From Anthonomus grandis grandis (Eukaryota > Arthropoda > Insecta > Coleoptera > Curculionidae), in assembly GCF_022605725.1 (NCBI RefSeq), contig NC_065551.1, positions 31,000,001-31,064,000 of the forward strand: DNA of 64,000 nucleotides, given 5' to 3'. Below are positions 31,301 to 45,340 of the stretch, in pieces. The notes below the pieces were generated by a model, which saw only the letters and a list, made by a program, of their open reading frames with translations, was not told where the DNA came from and did not search any database. Within the stretch, counting starts at the first letter, position 1, and every line of letters begins with the position of its first letter. Position numbers and translations under genes: made by a program.

Positions 31301-34151
31301 TACTTGCAAGCAAACGTTTAAAAAATCATATTTTTTATAATAACTTTATATAATATTAAAAATAATATGCGGATGTTCACTGAAATTTTGCACTTTAATT
31401 ATTGCTTATAGATGGAAATTTTTACAAATTATGTAATGTACAGAGTGAATAAGCGCCAAATATTCGCTACGTCTAATAGGAAGACAATAAATTAAATATT
31501 TATTATTTTTAAATTAATTTTATATGATAATAAAAATAATATGCGGTGTAATTAATAGAAAAAGGGTCAGATGAATGTGGAAGAATTATCAGATTAGTTA
31601 TAATGTTATATTACTCATCCATAATCCATACTCTCCCCTTTTCTATTTTTGCGTCTCTAACTTTTTGCACATATATCATGATCTTTTCCCCGTTTACTCT
31701 AGTAGTACTTAGTCCTATTTCTTCTATAGCTTTTTTATGCGATTACAGACCTTTCTTCTTAGTGTGGGGTCTCCAATGATGTCAATGTGAAATTTCAATA
31801 TCTATTTTAATAAAATTATAAATTACAATATAGGGTATAGATTTCTGCCTGCTATAAATGGTGACATCAGCAAAGGTATATGATAAATGCAAAAGTTCTT
31901 CTATTATTTTTTAGAAATTCTTGTGAGTTAATGACCAAAATTCTAAATTAGATGTTGCGGTGTTTTCTGGGTAAATTAGTCAAGTGCCAAAGAAAACTAT
32001 TTATTTTTTTTTTGCTAACGTTTCGAATTATATTTAATTCATCTTCATGGCTTTACAATAAATTGAAATAGAGGATCTCACTTATTGTAATTTTGCAATA
32101 AACAATTTTTTACAAAAAAAAAAACCATAATCAGTAAATGGTAGTATGCATGCAATATCAATAAACAAAATACACTCCAGAATATCTATTTATTTGAAGC
32201 ATGTTATGCGCTATAAATTAAAACTAATTTATATGCACCCTCACGCTACTGAAACTGCATTTCGATTATGGGATTTTTTTAACACTAATTTACGTTAGTC
32301 TAATTCTAGAATTCAGCAGGTTAATATTTATTTGGTATTTTTAGAAACAAAAATTATCCAAATTATATTATAAAGTCGTGCCACATGGATGTAATAAATT
32401 TTCTTAGGGAGATTTGATTTTGGCGATTGAATTTTATTCTAAAAAGTCTTGAAGAAACCTTTAACATTAATCATAATTTGGAATTCAGAGGAACTACTGA
32501 TAAAATGATTAAAGGAATTTTTTCAGTCAACGAAAATCTCTCCATCAAAACACTACTTCAAATAACAATCGCCATTACAGATTTACGCAATTTCAATTTT
32601 ACTATTAAATAAGTTAAAGCCCGATGTATGTATGTACATACTCTTGCTGATGCTTAGGGCGTGAACAAGGCATGTGAAAGCGCTTTTACTAGATATTACT
32701 AGATAAATCTTTAAAAAGTTCAAGTCTATTTATGGATGTGGGCGTGAATATGATCTCGAGTATAAATGAAAATTGTTACCTGATAATAGTAATTAGGTTT
32801 AGAATAAAGTTTTAAAAAGTGCAGTCGTATATGATATATGATGATGACGCTTCAAATCATCCGCATCCATTAACAATTTCGTTATTAAATTTGCATTACT
32901 TCTTTATAAGAGTGTAAAAATGTAATTTTTTGGCATGGCAATATGTCATAAGATCTTATCTCTATTTCAAAATCTAGATAGAAATAAAGGATGGGTATTT
33001 TAGCATTCAACTAGTTTTAAAGGTATAAAGAGTTCAAGATTCTATCGATAGTGAAGTTTGTAATAGTTTTAGGATATCCAAATTACTTGATCTCTTAGTA
33101 TATATGTAGGTTTAAAAAATTGGTAAATCTACAGACTCAAACTTGCTCTTTTATGTTAACTATATTACAAGAGCTTAGAGTTTGACTATATCTGTCATAA
33201 GGGATATTAGCTAACATCAGACAATTGTGCTTGAATATGTGAAAATCAACATTCAGTAAACGACAATATTTCAGGAATATTAAAATTGTTGATTCATTCT
33301 CTGAATAGTCCTAAGATATTCACAGGTAATTCAGATCATCTATAAAATATTAGTTCAGTTTTTGATGAACACTGAGTGAATATCCATAGAACATATTGTG
33401 TAATTGGTATTCGAATTCTAAAATAATATTTTTCGGTCACCTTGATCACTCGTCTGATTTCTGCATAATTTTATAAAACTGCCTCAAGTAAATTAAGCAG
33501 TTTAAATTTAACGAATAACTTATCGGAGCTGTGACCGTATCTGTGGACTAAGAGAAAAATTTATTTGATATAGTAGTAATAATAATAATAATTAGTACAT
33601 GCTTCTTAGAAGTAATCAAAGGAGTCCTCGATGGATGTCCTGTTCTTTCTCGAATTGGGTAGGCATGTTGTCCTTCTTGTCCTTTACGCAATTGACGATA
33701 TTCATAAACCCATATCTTAATTTAACGCTAATAGTTTCCATAAGTAAATAGGCTGTTCACAGATTTTTTCACTGCGTAGTATGTGTTATTTACCGGATTT
33801 AAAAATAAGTAGTTATGATCGTGAGAGTTCCTAATCGAGCAATTATTATTTAACTTAAATCATTCTTTTATTATACATTATATTTATTAATATGAGGAAA
33901 TAATCTGGGAATGACCTCGAAAATTTATTTCAGCTACAGGGGTAAAAACGCACTAACCATACTTAATATTGGTAAAACAATAGTTAAAATAAAGCGGGGT
34001 ATTAGCAAGGAAAAGTTACCGAATGCTAGTACCTAGTACTGAAACCAAACAGAATTGATTTTTAAACCGCTTTCTCTACTCTTTCATCAAACCCTTTTGC
34101 TATTTTTTTTTCAATTTCGATGTAGTTATTAACCTATACTTTGACATATAG
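28363..34151. other. 5.8-kb AT-rich region, almost nothing recognised
   Basis: A short diverged direct repeat (CCTCCAC..AA.GATTTC.AC.TGCTTGGATT) occurs near 28370 and 28850. A second pair around AAAATAATATGCGG occurs near 31355 and 31527. There is a small (AAT)n run near 33575. I find no exon, transposase or reverse-transcriptase motif. ORFs at 29143-29325 and 32427-32612 look random. Confidence 0.5.
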
Positions 34152-34950
34152 ATGGAAGTTTCCTCCAATAAAAATGCAGATGGGTTACACTTTGAATTAA
34201 TATTTAAGACATATTCCAGAGGAACTTCCAAGCTTGCGGCAAGAGACAGTTACCCAAACGGTCTCTTGAAAATGGGTTTTGGAACAAGAGAAGCAATATT
34301 CAGTATACAAATCTTGGTACAAAATTATCAGGACCAAAGAGAGGATGTTTTCATGTGTTTCATCGATTATGAGAAAGCCTTCGACAATGCAGGTATCTAA
34401 TATCGTACCTTAAGCACCGCAGTCTAGATGGTAACGAGATTTAATTAATTATTATTATTACTAGGTATATTATTATAGTATCATCAACATAATCAGATAT
34501 GCAGATAATAAGCGCGAATAATGGAAACGATCTTCAGGAATTATTGAATCACGTAAAAAAAATAAGCACAATTTTAGGCCTGAAAATTAATTTAAAAAAA
34601 AAAAACGAAGGTTATGTTTATGGTTGTAAGTAACACTGATATTTCACACAAATCAGGTAAATAAGAAGAATATTGAGCAAGTGATGCAACTAAAGTCTCC
34701 GAGAGTTAATAAATTGGGACCCAGAACAAGGGATTAAATGAAGAATAGAACCATCAAGAGAGAGCTATCAATAACATAAATGTTTCAAATATTACGAAAA
34801 TGCGTCGCATCGACAAAGAATCTAATTGATAATAGACCTCGTTGGAGATGGATGAAAGCACTTGGCATAAGACGAGCTATTAAGAAACACAATATTTGAC
34901 GCTGTGGTCATCAGACAATTACTACGCCTAAACAGACGTAAAATACGTCT
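34152..34950 (+). pseudogene. Non-LTR reverse transcriptase fragment
   Basis: The plus strand reads MGFGTREAIFSIQILVQNYQ then DVFMCFIDYEKAFD, the RT fingers/palm block before the first catalytic Asp. After a stop and deletion, remnants of the next block follow (IIRYAD near 34490, DLQELLNHVKKISTILGLKI). The YADD loop is damaged to YADN. It is a dead LINE fragment of the same general type as 44.7 and 51.8 kb. Confidence 0.75.
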
Positions 34951-36379
34951 AGTGATTGGTATTATAAATGGACAGTGACACATACGATTCCATTCCTACA
35001 CCTCCCAAAATCCTAAATGCTCGCATATGGTTTTTGGTTGTGTCTAAAATTATTGAATAATATTGACGTATTATAGTGATTACCACAGGTTATCCTAATT
35101 CATCCTCCCTGGGTTATCTAATCTGAATCACGTTTTCTATGTGCTTTACAACAGCACAGGCACAGCGAGTTTTAATTCACTCCCAATAGGTGCAGATGAG
35201 GGTTGAGTCAACAGTGATTTTCAATAACTCCAATCAGATCCGTCTAGCCTCTCTATATTAAGTCTTAAATCTAAAGGAGTCACCTTCTGTTCCTTAGCGT
35301 CTTGATGGGTTAAAGACATTAACCATTATCTCTATTTTCTATTGCAATCAAAAGAAGTTTTACATATCCCTTAAGAAATCATGCATATTTCCTTAACATT
35401 TTCTTGTTTGTCTCTTAATTTTATTAACATTAAAGTTTAGTGATAATTTTCTCTTGTTCTTCCTGCATTACTTTCAAATTGAAATTGTATTGTTGCATTT
35501 TTCTATTCTTCACAAAGCCCTAAGGAACAAATAAATATAAATCACAAGTGAATTAATTATAAATATACAACGGCAAAAATAACTCCTGTAATTATGTTAT
35601 CACTATGACATTTCCAAAACTATATTTTTATCACTTGTTTGGTAACTTACACAAAAGCCTCTGTATATAATTTTAAAAGGTGCCAATATATTAACTATGA
35701 CCTTCCGTTATATTAGGTACCCTAACCGGTATGTACACATATTCACTTTAAATCAAAACAATAACAAATACAAAACAGACGTACGAGACCATCACCTGTT
35801 TCCTTTCTGCCCTCCTTTGTAAATGCCACAATTAATCACTTGATATTGGGTATCCTTATACGAGATTTTACTATGTTGCACTATAAAGGTCTAAATAATT
35901 CCGGTACGAATAGAAACGTTCACTTTTCGTCGTACCATTAGCGTGAACCACGCGGTACTGGGTCCGTCTGCGAGAGTAAAAGAGGTGTTTAGGTTAGGTC
36001 ACTCGGCTATTTTAATATGCTAAACTGGGTTTTGTAATTTTATCGGCCGCAGACTTAGTGGTAAATTACCCATACAAAACGTGTACATATGTAGCTTGCA
36101 TATCTAAATTGTATGGGTCGCATGAACAATGTAAATTTCCTTATTGAATTTTAAAATGGGTACCTCATTAGAATAGCTAATAGTTAACACACTATTCGCT
36201 TGATAAAGATATGCGCTGATTTCTAAAAAAAATGTGATGCAAAGGCAGTATTTAGAATATAATTTAATATCCTCGGTATTAATTCGAAATTGTGTTTTTC
36301 TATTGAGAATTATCGAATTACGTATGAAAACACTCATTTTATAAGAATTCTTCACTTATTTAAACTGCGTCCAGGATAC
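34951..36379. other. Spacer, nothing recognised
   Basis: AT-rich. A GC-richer patch near 35925-36000 (GTGAACCACGCGGTACTGGG) has no ORF or promoter that I can support. Confidence 0.45.
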
Positions 36380-36660
36380 AGGTCTTAGGAGAGCCAAAAT
36401 CTCGACTTTTTAGTCAGTTTTTCGGATATATCCCTGTTTCAATTTTTTATATTCTTGGCAATAATTTAAAATGGTGTTTTTCTATTGAGGTTTGTCCCAT
36501 TATGTATGAAAATACCCAATTTTATAATAATTCTTTGCTTATTTTTAAGGGATATATGAATGAGAATTCGACTTTTTCACCTTTTTCTATATCATGGTTT
36601 TATTTTCTTAATAGTGTCTGGATCTCCTGGAAATAGTGTTTTTCTTCCGTAATGCATCTA
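36380..36660. repeat. Dispersed repeat shared with 49.6 kb
   Basis: GGATATATGAATGAGAATTCG, TTTTTCTATATCAT and TTTTATTTTCTTAATAGTGT, then GGATC.CCTGGAAATAGTG, recur in the same order at 49604-49835. At both loci a second, more diverged unit is present next to it. The element type is unknown. Confidence 0.65.
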
Positions 36661-37779
36661 ATTATACCTGGAAAATAATATGTTATTATCATGCTACTGC
36701 GATTTACCTGTATACACCTGGCAGCCCAATAACTAGACAAGGAAAAAGGAGGCAACTTAGTGGATGCATGTAGCACAAGTTAAATACTTTTGATTTGTAC
36801 ATAATTTATTGCGCAATGGAATGCGTGCAATGTTGCTAAACAATTAATTATTTAATCATTAATTAATTATACTTTGCACATGATTTTTCAGAAAACGTTT
36901 GCAGAACCTATTTGTAGATGAAAAAAATTGTTTTAACCTGTAACGTGATCAGTGAAGGTCATAGTATAGGTTCCTCTACTATTATAGAGACATTTACTCG
37001 TAGCTGACAGCTTAAAATCATAGTACTCCTATCGAATATTCTTTAAAAAAATGCTAATTCATTATGAAAGTATGGGCCTTCTTGGGAAATATTGTGTATT
37101 GTGTTGCCAATTAATTCATGAATTCATGGAGCAATACTAATTGAGTTTGTTCTTATAAAAAGTGCCTTGCAAAACTATTTGTCCATGGACTATTTGAGAT
37201 GGAATCAATAAAATATCACATAACAACTTTTAGGTAACATTTATTTGTACTAAAACATAATACAATTTTATATATTGATTTTATCGAGCTGATGAACTTT
37301 TGAATAATATATACTACATGCATGTGACGCGTATCACCTAACATTGAGTTTTTTACAGGGATGTTTTTTGTTTGTAGGCATTTACTTTATACAAGTTAAT
37401 ATATATTAATATTTTAACTAAGTTTTATATTAACTTGCATATTACAATGCGAATAGAAAAACAAATCCCAAACGATGAATGCAAGGTCATTTGTTTTTAT
37501 ATTGGAGTGATACTAAGAATATACTTGTTGAAAAAATCATAAAATAAAAGTTTTTGTAAAACCTTAATGAAAAAGTTAACTGAAGATTCCTACAGGAATG
37601 TTCCTTGAATAAAATAATGATATAATAATTAAAAGTATGTCTGTAATCTTCAAGAATAATTTAACAAACCAGAATAATATTATCTAAATATTTGTTTGGT
37701 ATAATGGACTAATATTGTATCAACTAAGAAAATTTTTCATAAGACACGCTTAATTTACTCATTAGGGATCTTATATCTC
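36661..37779. other. Spacer, nothing recognised
   Basis: AT-rich, with no ORF or repeat that I can support. Confidence 0.45.
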
Positions 37780-40070
37780 CTATCAGCTATTTTGCAAAAT
37801 TTAAGAGAAATATTGCACAAACCAATACAGCAATAGACTGCCTGAAACAAAATAAAAATTGGCTTTAAATTAAAATGTTCTAATATTTATATTTAATCTA
37901 TTTTAAATCAATTAAATATTGAAAATGCTCTCCTCCAACTTCCATACAAAGCGGAGACACTGCTCGAAATTCTCGGGCACATTATGTAACATTTCAGGTG
38001 TAATTTTTCGTGCACTATTCGTTGTCGCAAATATTCTAAAGAATCGGACTGCATTGCATAAAATTTGAATTTTTAATGACCTCACAAAAAAAAGTCAAGG
38101 GGTGACAAATCAGGAGGTCTGGCAGGCCGTTCAGTTGGATCTCTCCGTCCAATCCATCTTCCATGACGATTTTCATCCAAAAATTCCCTTTCGGCAGAGG
38201 TGCTTCGTCTTGCAGAAAAATTAAATTTTCTGACCAATGAGCGCCATTGGTTCCTCAATGGCAGTAACTAAAGTAGTAGTTTCCAGTTTCTCAATAGTAG
38301 TTTACAATAACTCAAGGTTAAATTTCTATGTAAAAAATATGGCTCAATAATGCGGTGGCCGAAAATTCCAGTGCATACATTTAATTTTTCGGGATATTGG
38401 GTATGTAGTTCCTTAAATGATCTAGGATTAAAAGCCGACTGATATCTGCAATTATGTCTGTTCACAATACCATTAAGGAAAAAGCTGCATTTTAATATCA
38501 ATAAAGTGCCTAAAATTTGAAGTGCATTTTTGACTCAACTGCATGTTGAACTAATCAAACTATATAACTATCTAACTGCCTAAATAAAAATAAGTTTTAG
38601 TCGAGGCAATTGAATGATGAGATTCTTGGCTCAGTAGCCTAGAATTAAGAAAATATTGAACAAAAACTAAACAAATGCAGCAATACACTGTCTGAAACAA
38701 AATAACAATTGGCTTTAAAATATCAGTATAGTGCCTGAAATTAGAAGTGCAAGTTTAGTTTAACTGCCTGGAGTAATCAAATGCTATGACTACTTAACTG
38801 ATTAGATAAAAATAAATTTTAAAATTCTAGGCTCACTTGCCTAGAATTGAGGAAATATTAGACTAAAATAAGGCAAATTCAGAAACACACTGCCTGAAAC
38901 AAAATAACAATTGGCTTTAAAATATCAGTATAGTGCCTGAAATTAAAAGTGCAAGTTTAGTTTAACTGCCTGGACTAATCAATTGCTATGACTACTTAAC
39001 GGATTAGATAAAAATAAATTTTAAAATTCTAGGCTCACTTGCCTAGAATTGAGGAAATATTAGACTAAAATAAGGCAAATGCAGAAACACACTGCCTGAA
39101 ACAAAATAACAATTGGCTTTAAAATATCAGTAAAGTGCCTAAAATTTGAAGTACAATTTTGACTCAACAGCATGAATTAATCAAATTATATTCTAACTGC
39201 CTAAATAAAAATAAGTTTTAGTCGAGGCAATTGAATGATGAGATTCTTGGCTCAGTTGCCTAGAATTGAGAAAATATTGAGCAAAAACTAAACAAATGCA
39301 GCAATACACTGCCAAGAAAATGCCTGAAACTAGAAGTGAATTTCTAGCTCAACTGCCTGTACTAATCAAATACTATTACTAACAACTGCTTTAGATAAAA
39401 ATTAATTTCAGTTAAGGCAGTTGAATGATTAGATTCTTAACTCAGTTGCCTAGAATTGAGGCAATATTGAACTTAAATTAAGCAAATGCAGCAGTACACT
39501 GCCAGAAACAAAATAACAATTGGCTTTAAAATATCAGTAAAATGCCTAAAATTTTAAGTGCATTTTTAGCTTAACTGCCTGGACTAATCAAATGCTATGA
39601 CTACTTAACTGCCTAAATAAAAATAAATTTTAGTCGAGGCAATTAAATGATGAGATTATTGACTCAGTTCCCTAGAATTGACGTAATATTGAACTAAAAT
39701 TAAACAAATGCAGCAATAAACTGCAAAAAATAAAACAGCAATTAGCTTTGGAATATCAGAAGTGTCTGAACTTAGAAGTGAATTTTTGCCTCAAATGTCG
39801 GGAATAATCAAATGCTTTGATCACTCAACTGATTAGATAAAAATACATTTTAGGATTCTTGCCTCAGTTACCAAGAATTGAGGAAATACTGGACTAAAAT
39901 AAGGCAAATGCAACAATACTCTGCCTGCAACAAAATAACAATTGGCTTTAAAATATTAGTAAAGTGCCTAAAATTTGAAGTGTATTTCTAGCTCAACTGC
40001 CTTGACTAATCAAATGCTATAACCACTCAGCTGCTTCAGATAAAAATAAATTTTAGTCAATTGACTTAAA
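37780..40070. repeat. ~200-bp tandem repeat array, about eight diverged units
   Basis: Each unit carries TGCCTGAAACAAAATAACAA, TTGGCTTTAAAATATCAGTA, AAGTGCCTAAAATTTGAAGT, AACTGCCTGGACTAATCAAA and GCCTAGAATTGAGGAAATAT. GCCTAGAATT landmarks lie at 38637, 38839, 39041, 39258, 39448, 39670 and 39869, spaced 190-222 bp. The first unit (37780-37867) is separated from the rest by an inserted mariner-like element. Confidence 0.88.
37868..38497 (-). pseudogene. Mariner-like transposase remnant inserted in the tandem repeat
   Basis: On the minus strand: HNCRYQSAFNPRSFKELHTQ, LNVCTGIFGHRIIEPYFLHR, then HGRWIGRRDPTERPARPPDL, SPLDFFL, a stop, GH, and LEYLRQRIVHEKLHLKCY. These are the DDE blocks of the insect mariner-like family also seen at 4.96, 8.26 and 63.45 kb. 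The ends share TTAAAATG/CATTTTAA. It interrupts the repeat unit between GGCTTTAAA and TATCA, so the insertion point is well defined. About 630 bp; decayed by stops and frameshifts. Confidence 0.8.
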
Positions 40071-40379
40071 ATACCTTTAAAATTTTACCTTTAAAAATCT
40101 ATTGCTAGATTTTCAAGTCTTTGGTGTCTATAACACTATCATAAGTTGTAGGTTTAATTATTCCTCAGGACCTGATGTGATCCCGTCGTAATTTGATCAC
40201 TACAGGCATGTATACGATTCATAAGGCGTTTAAGAAAAAAAAACACTTTTTCTTATATTTTTATCTAATAATGAGAAATTGTATATTAAAATTATTAGAC
40301 CATCATCTACTCAATTGGCATGGAAGTACAAGCTTATAACAGAAGTCAACAGTGGCGAATCTTATGCTATATTCGGATT

Positions 40380-40480
40380 TCCTCTTGGACGCTAAAGGCG
40401 TAAGCAACTAGGAGCTGTTTCTATTGATTTTTCAAAAGCATTTGACAGAGTTGGTCAATATTTGACGATGCAATGCTATC
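40380..40480 (+). pseudogene. Tiny LINE reverse transcriptase fragment
   Basis: The plus strand reads RKQLGAVSIDFSKAFDRVGQ, matching the (F/I)DFSKAFDRV block around the first catalytic Asp of non-LTR RTs. Nothing recognisable flanks it. Confidence 0.6.
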
Positions 40481-42963
40481 GGCTGCTTTTTTTTAAATTA
40501 CGCTGCCAATATCAAATCTTAATAAAACTATGACGTGTTATTGCTATCATGCATATCATTCTTGCAAACTCATGCCTTTATATAATACGTAAATTTGGAT
40601 GATTAATATCATATATAATTTTGTAAAATTACTTTCATTATTTTATAGAAAAGAACCCATTGGTATTCTAGTTTGCTTTCGGTTTGTACTTTGCGTAACA
40701 TTCTCAAGATTTTAAGATGCTTTAATAAATATGATGTGTTAATACATTTCAAAAAATGATCTCACCCTTTTGACATTATTTTATATCTACATTGCAATAA
40801 ATTTTCTACTAGTTAAAGGCAATTTCACGCCGTGTTTTTATAACCTAGAAATATTGAATATTATGTACATTTTTAAAAATTTTGTCATGTCAAGTAATTT
40901 TTAAAAGTTAATATCAATTATAATTATAATAATAATGGAATTAAATTCTCTGTACACTACAATAGTAAAAAAGAAAATACACCTTGGGGATTAACAAAAC
41001 AAATACTGGGTAATCTAATGCGCTGCACAAATTCAGATACGTTCAGAACAGGTTTTTGAGATATCTTTATTTTAAGAAAAATTAATGCTCATCCATTTAT
41101 GGTCTCATATTGGTGCATGCTTATTAGCATTTAATTCACTGGTTTGTTGAAATGTGACCAATGAAATGTGTCATCAATTCTACGCAAACGCTAGTGATAG
41201 ATTCAAAATAGATTAAACATCAAACTGAAGCAAATACGATGTATGTAAGTTTACGATTAGGATTCTCGTTACAGGGATACAATTTAGCTATTTTGTATGT
41301 AGAATAAATTTGGTTGATTCGTAGATCTTTCTTTTTATTATTAATTAGTTTCCGACTATTTACGATACAAGGAGTAGACAATTTTAAGTCATTATAAAGA
41401 AAAAAATTGTAGGAAACTAAGACCTGATCCAAAAAGGATAATTTTATCTAAATATAGTTTTCACCATGGAATTTCTTGTAAAACAAACATTTAATTAAAA
41501 AACATACCATATGGTGCAAATGTGATATTAGTGCTAACATAAAATTTTAATTAACCTTATACCATATTAGGACTTACAAATATACAGTTCTTACCAAGTA
41601 TATTCTTCGATCACGGTATTCCTATTAAAGTAGTATTCTCAATTTATCTAAAACAAGTGACCCTGATCATCATAATATTCTATATATTATACAAAAAGAC
41701 AAATAACTTCTCTAACATTTATTAAAATATTTCATATAGGTACCTATTTTGAAAATAAATATAATTTATGCCTTCTTTGATAGCCTCTAGTAATACTGAT
41801 ACATGAGAATTTATAATACTATTTAATATATTGTACAAGATCCCTGAATTAGAAAAAAGATGGATTATAAATATTTTATGTTTTTATATAGAGTTGTATT
41901 CACTGTATACAATGCGTTGTAATAAATTTATAATAAAACCAGTGATGATGTTGAAATAAGTCTTACGAAAATTTTTTTATTTAATGTAGTTCTCATGTTT
42001 ATTGGCATTTTTCTAAATGTAATTTCCTTTAAACACTAGCTCCCGTAATTTTTTTGTAGTCAATTATCAATTTATTACTTTGGGACCGCACTGTATAATT
42101 ATTAACAAATAAATAAAGATATGTAATATTCACATCCTCTAATTTATATGATTCTACAAACTTTGATAGTTCAAATAGCGTTCTCTGATTGTTATTTATG
42201 TAATAACCCTGTTTTTATTTAAATAAAGAATTAATAAGTTTTAATTCAATTAAGCAATCTAATTACTTACATAAAAACAATAAATAAATGAACAGCTGGC
42301 TTTGAGTGATATAAAGTATAAAACTTTAAAGGCGAACTAACATTGACAGAGAAATTTGTAAATTGGTAACTAACTGACGTAAACTTCTTTTTCACACCAA
42401 GATTATAGATTAAGAAGATTAGAGAGAAATTAGGTCTTGAAGTATCACTAATGGTTTATTTCTTCTATTTTAAGTCACATCACAAATATGTCATTTCGTT
42501 TCGAGCAGGGTCATCTGAATGTGCTTTTCACTCTACAAGAAAGTCAGATTTCTTATGAACATAAACCAAAGAGAAGCTTATTGGCCACATTTTGTGAGTT
42601 AAAGAATTTGAACCTTAAAGTATCTCTTCATTTTGGAAACATGCATTCTGATTGTCACGTTATTCAGCTCCACACTATGGAACTCTTCAGACTCTTGATC
42701 TGCCTCTCTTATATTAGGATCATTTCCGCATTTATATTCTTTTTTAAGAATGAACTAATATATGTCGCTCTTTATATTCCATCGCTTTTTTATAACGCCG
42801 AAGTCCATTATATGGAAATAATGTAATGAAAATCGTATTAAATATAAGATTGGCTTCTTAATCAAATTAAGTCTGTGAGGTTGCAAATTAATTGTTTCAA
42901 GTGTCCTTGTGAAAAATAGAACAAAATGCACTTCTACAAAGAGGAATTTAATAATAATTCTGG
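40481..42963. other. 2.5-kb AT-rich region, nothing recognised
   Basis: A 112-aa plus-strand ORF at 42488-42826 has no motif, and its composition follows the local AT bias. No repeats stand out. Confidence 0.45.
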
Positions 42964-43325
42964 ATGTTCTACAAGTTCAGAGGGTGGGGTCAAGGTCAAA
43001 CAACCGTAACTAATATTCTTGAGGTTTTTACATACCAGAGAACCAGAAAGTCTTTTATCTCTGAAATGGTACGACGCACCCCTAAAAATCCCTCCTCCCC
43101 CCGTCAAAGTGCCAATAACAGAAAAAGAGTTGGAAAGTCTAGAATCATAACAGACATCCCAGAAGAAATAGAAATAATAAAGTAGAAGGAATTAAGAAGA
43201 GAAAGTAATAAGAATGAGAAAATAGAAGCCAGTTTTCAAGAGGGTTCATCAGATTCGGAATTCATAAATCAAGATGACGCAGATACATATTTGGAAATGC
43301 TAAATTGTCAATATATATCTTGAAG
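42964..43325 (+). pseudogene. Possible pogo/Tigger-like transposase C-terminal tail
   Basis: It reads ANNRKRVGKSRIITDIPEEI then EIIK, and continues after a stop/frame change with EASFQEGSSDSEFINQDDAD. A basic (N)RKR.G(K/R)S.I.TDTPEK motif followed by an acidic tail is typical of the C-terminus of insect pogo-type transposases. The catalytic domain is not present, so this is tentative. Confidence 0.4.
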
Positions 43326-44690
43326 TAGGTAACTACAGCCTTACACAATAGACGAAAAAAATAAGGGGTATTACGTTGCAAAAAATGTAAAAGTTACAAG
43401 GCTGATTCTCAAAGTTCAATTTCTCTAAAAAAAAAAATTATAAACTTACATATTTTTTGTGGATTTCAAAAATTCTAACATTTTCACTTTGGAGGCGAGC
43501 GACATTGTCCTGAGACAACCTGAACGCGAAACAGTACGATCAACTAACTATTCAATATTAAATCTCGAGCTAAATATTTTATAGCGAATTTTGAAGTGAT
43601 ACTTTATTGAAAATAAATGTTTAATAAAGTGTTTTCACATTGTGTATAATTGTCTCCAGGTACAACAACATACGTCCCTAGGTATGTACATAGTGGTGTT
43701 GAAAAATGGGTAACTTTTTGGCCTCTATCAATTAATTTTTTCCTATCATAAAGTTACGAAATGCTACTAGAATTTAAAAAAAAAAAAGAAATCTGGTATT
43801 TTTTGACAAGTTTTAAAAAACCCATCCCTAGATAAGAGTTTAGCTGTATTGCACGAATATTATTCATAAAATTTGTCATTTAATGTATATAAAAGTAACA
43901 TTAGAAGCTCTATGTAAAAAAGAACCTACGTCGAATAGTCTATGATTCTTCATTCTCTATTACTCCATATCATCACTAAGGTGATTGTACTTCTTTAAGT
44001 CAAATATTGGTCCATGGCAAGAATTTTGAACCTTCTAGATTCTCCACTTTAAGTTTAGAATCCAAAGGTAAATGTTGACTAACGATTGAACACCAATAAT
44101 TCGCATAGATTTTTTCGCTTCACAAATATTTGTCTACCAAAGTATACGATAGGAAGAGAATATAATATATAACTTTTGAGAAATGTAGCTAAAGCTATGG
44201 CTGTAGGATAGTCCTTTCTTAGGCAACATCAGGAATTATATATTTTTTACTGGCAATATTTGTTGAAATAACAATCCAACTATTTAGATACACACCTGTG
44301 AATGCAGCCTTATTTTAGGTTAATTTGATATGTCTAACAGTCTGTCTGTGTGAGTTTGTCTTAGCAGTTGTAAATTGTTCGCTTTCCCTTCAAAAAGGAC
44401 GTAATAGTAAAATTAATTTAATTTTAATCAGAAAAAAACACATTTAACCCTCTCCACCATGCTTATATAATCAATAGTTCAATTAGTAATTCGAGGAATT
44501 TAATTTCTTTTATCATTCAATAGTATTCAAAGAGACTCAGTGGTAGAGTTAACAAGTTTAACAGTGTCAACGGCTCCAGAAATCTAATACAAGTGGGTGA
44601 GATAATATCAGATTCGTATTGAGGTGCCTGAAACTAGGTAATTCCCTCTACCCGATATTTTTCGGTATGGAAAATGCCTTAAGAGTACCG
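43326..44690. other. Spacer, nothing recognised
   Basis: No ORF or repeat structure that I can support. Confidence 0.45.
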
Positions 44691-45340
44691 GAATTGACCA
44701 TGGAGGTCTTTGGTATTAATGGCCCAAGGGATCTTCTGGCATTTGAAAATGACATTCAATAAAGTTGAAAGACAGTCGGAAGTAATGGGTCTTAAAATTA
44801 ACGAGGATAAAGCAAAGTACATGTATGTTGATAAAAAAACGACAAGAGATAAGATAGGGCAAAACGTTAGAATGACAGAGTACAATTTGAACATAATCAA
44901 CGAAGAAAACAGTATATCCGACGAAGTCAAAATAAGAATCCAATACGGCTGTAGATGCGTACATGCTCTAAAAGAAGATACTAATAGCAAGAATCCATCC
45001 CAAAAATTAAAAATGAAAATGTATAAAATAGTCATACGACCAGTGGTCACGTACGGAGTAAGACTTAAATTGATAGTCTATTATAGTGATTAGTGTTCCG
45101 AATGAAAAGTTCGGTGCAAGATATTTGGACCATGCCGAGTTCTATAGGTCTATAACAAACCCGACACTATCAAAGTAATTAAAAGTGATCAAAATGGTTT
45201 GAAAACAAAATCCGGAAGGGCGGAGATTTTTAGAGAGATCACGTCTAAGACATTGTCCTATTCTGAGAGCAATGGGAAGAGAATACGATCCTGAATTGTT
45301 GCAAAATGGAGAGAGTTGGAGAATGTTCATGCAGTTAGCT
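44691..45340 (+). pseudogene. LINE reverse transcriptase C-terminal fragment
   Basis: The ORF at 44710-45093 reads MGLKINEDKAKYMYVDKKTT, then NSISDEVKIRIQYGCRCVHA, then KLKMKMYKIVIRPVVTYGVR. These are the post-palm blocks of an insect LINE ORF2 (GLKINE.KTKYM, EI..RI..G.RC..AL, KLK.YKTVIRPVVTYG). The KYLG segment between them appears deleted. Weak similarity continues to ~45340 in other frames. Confidence 0.75.

Noticed and set aside
42488..42826. 112-aa plus-strand ORF
   Set aside because: Not recognised, no splice or repeat context. An ORF of this length is possible by chance in 64 kb.
44679..45050. 123-aa minus-strand ORF
   Set aside because: Antisense shadow of the LINE reverse-transcriptase fragment on the plus strand.
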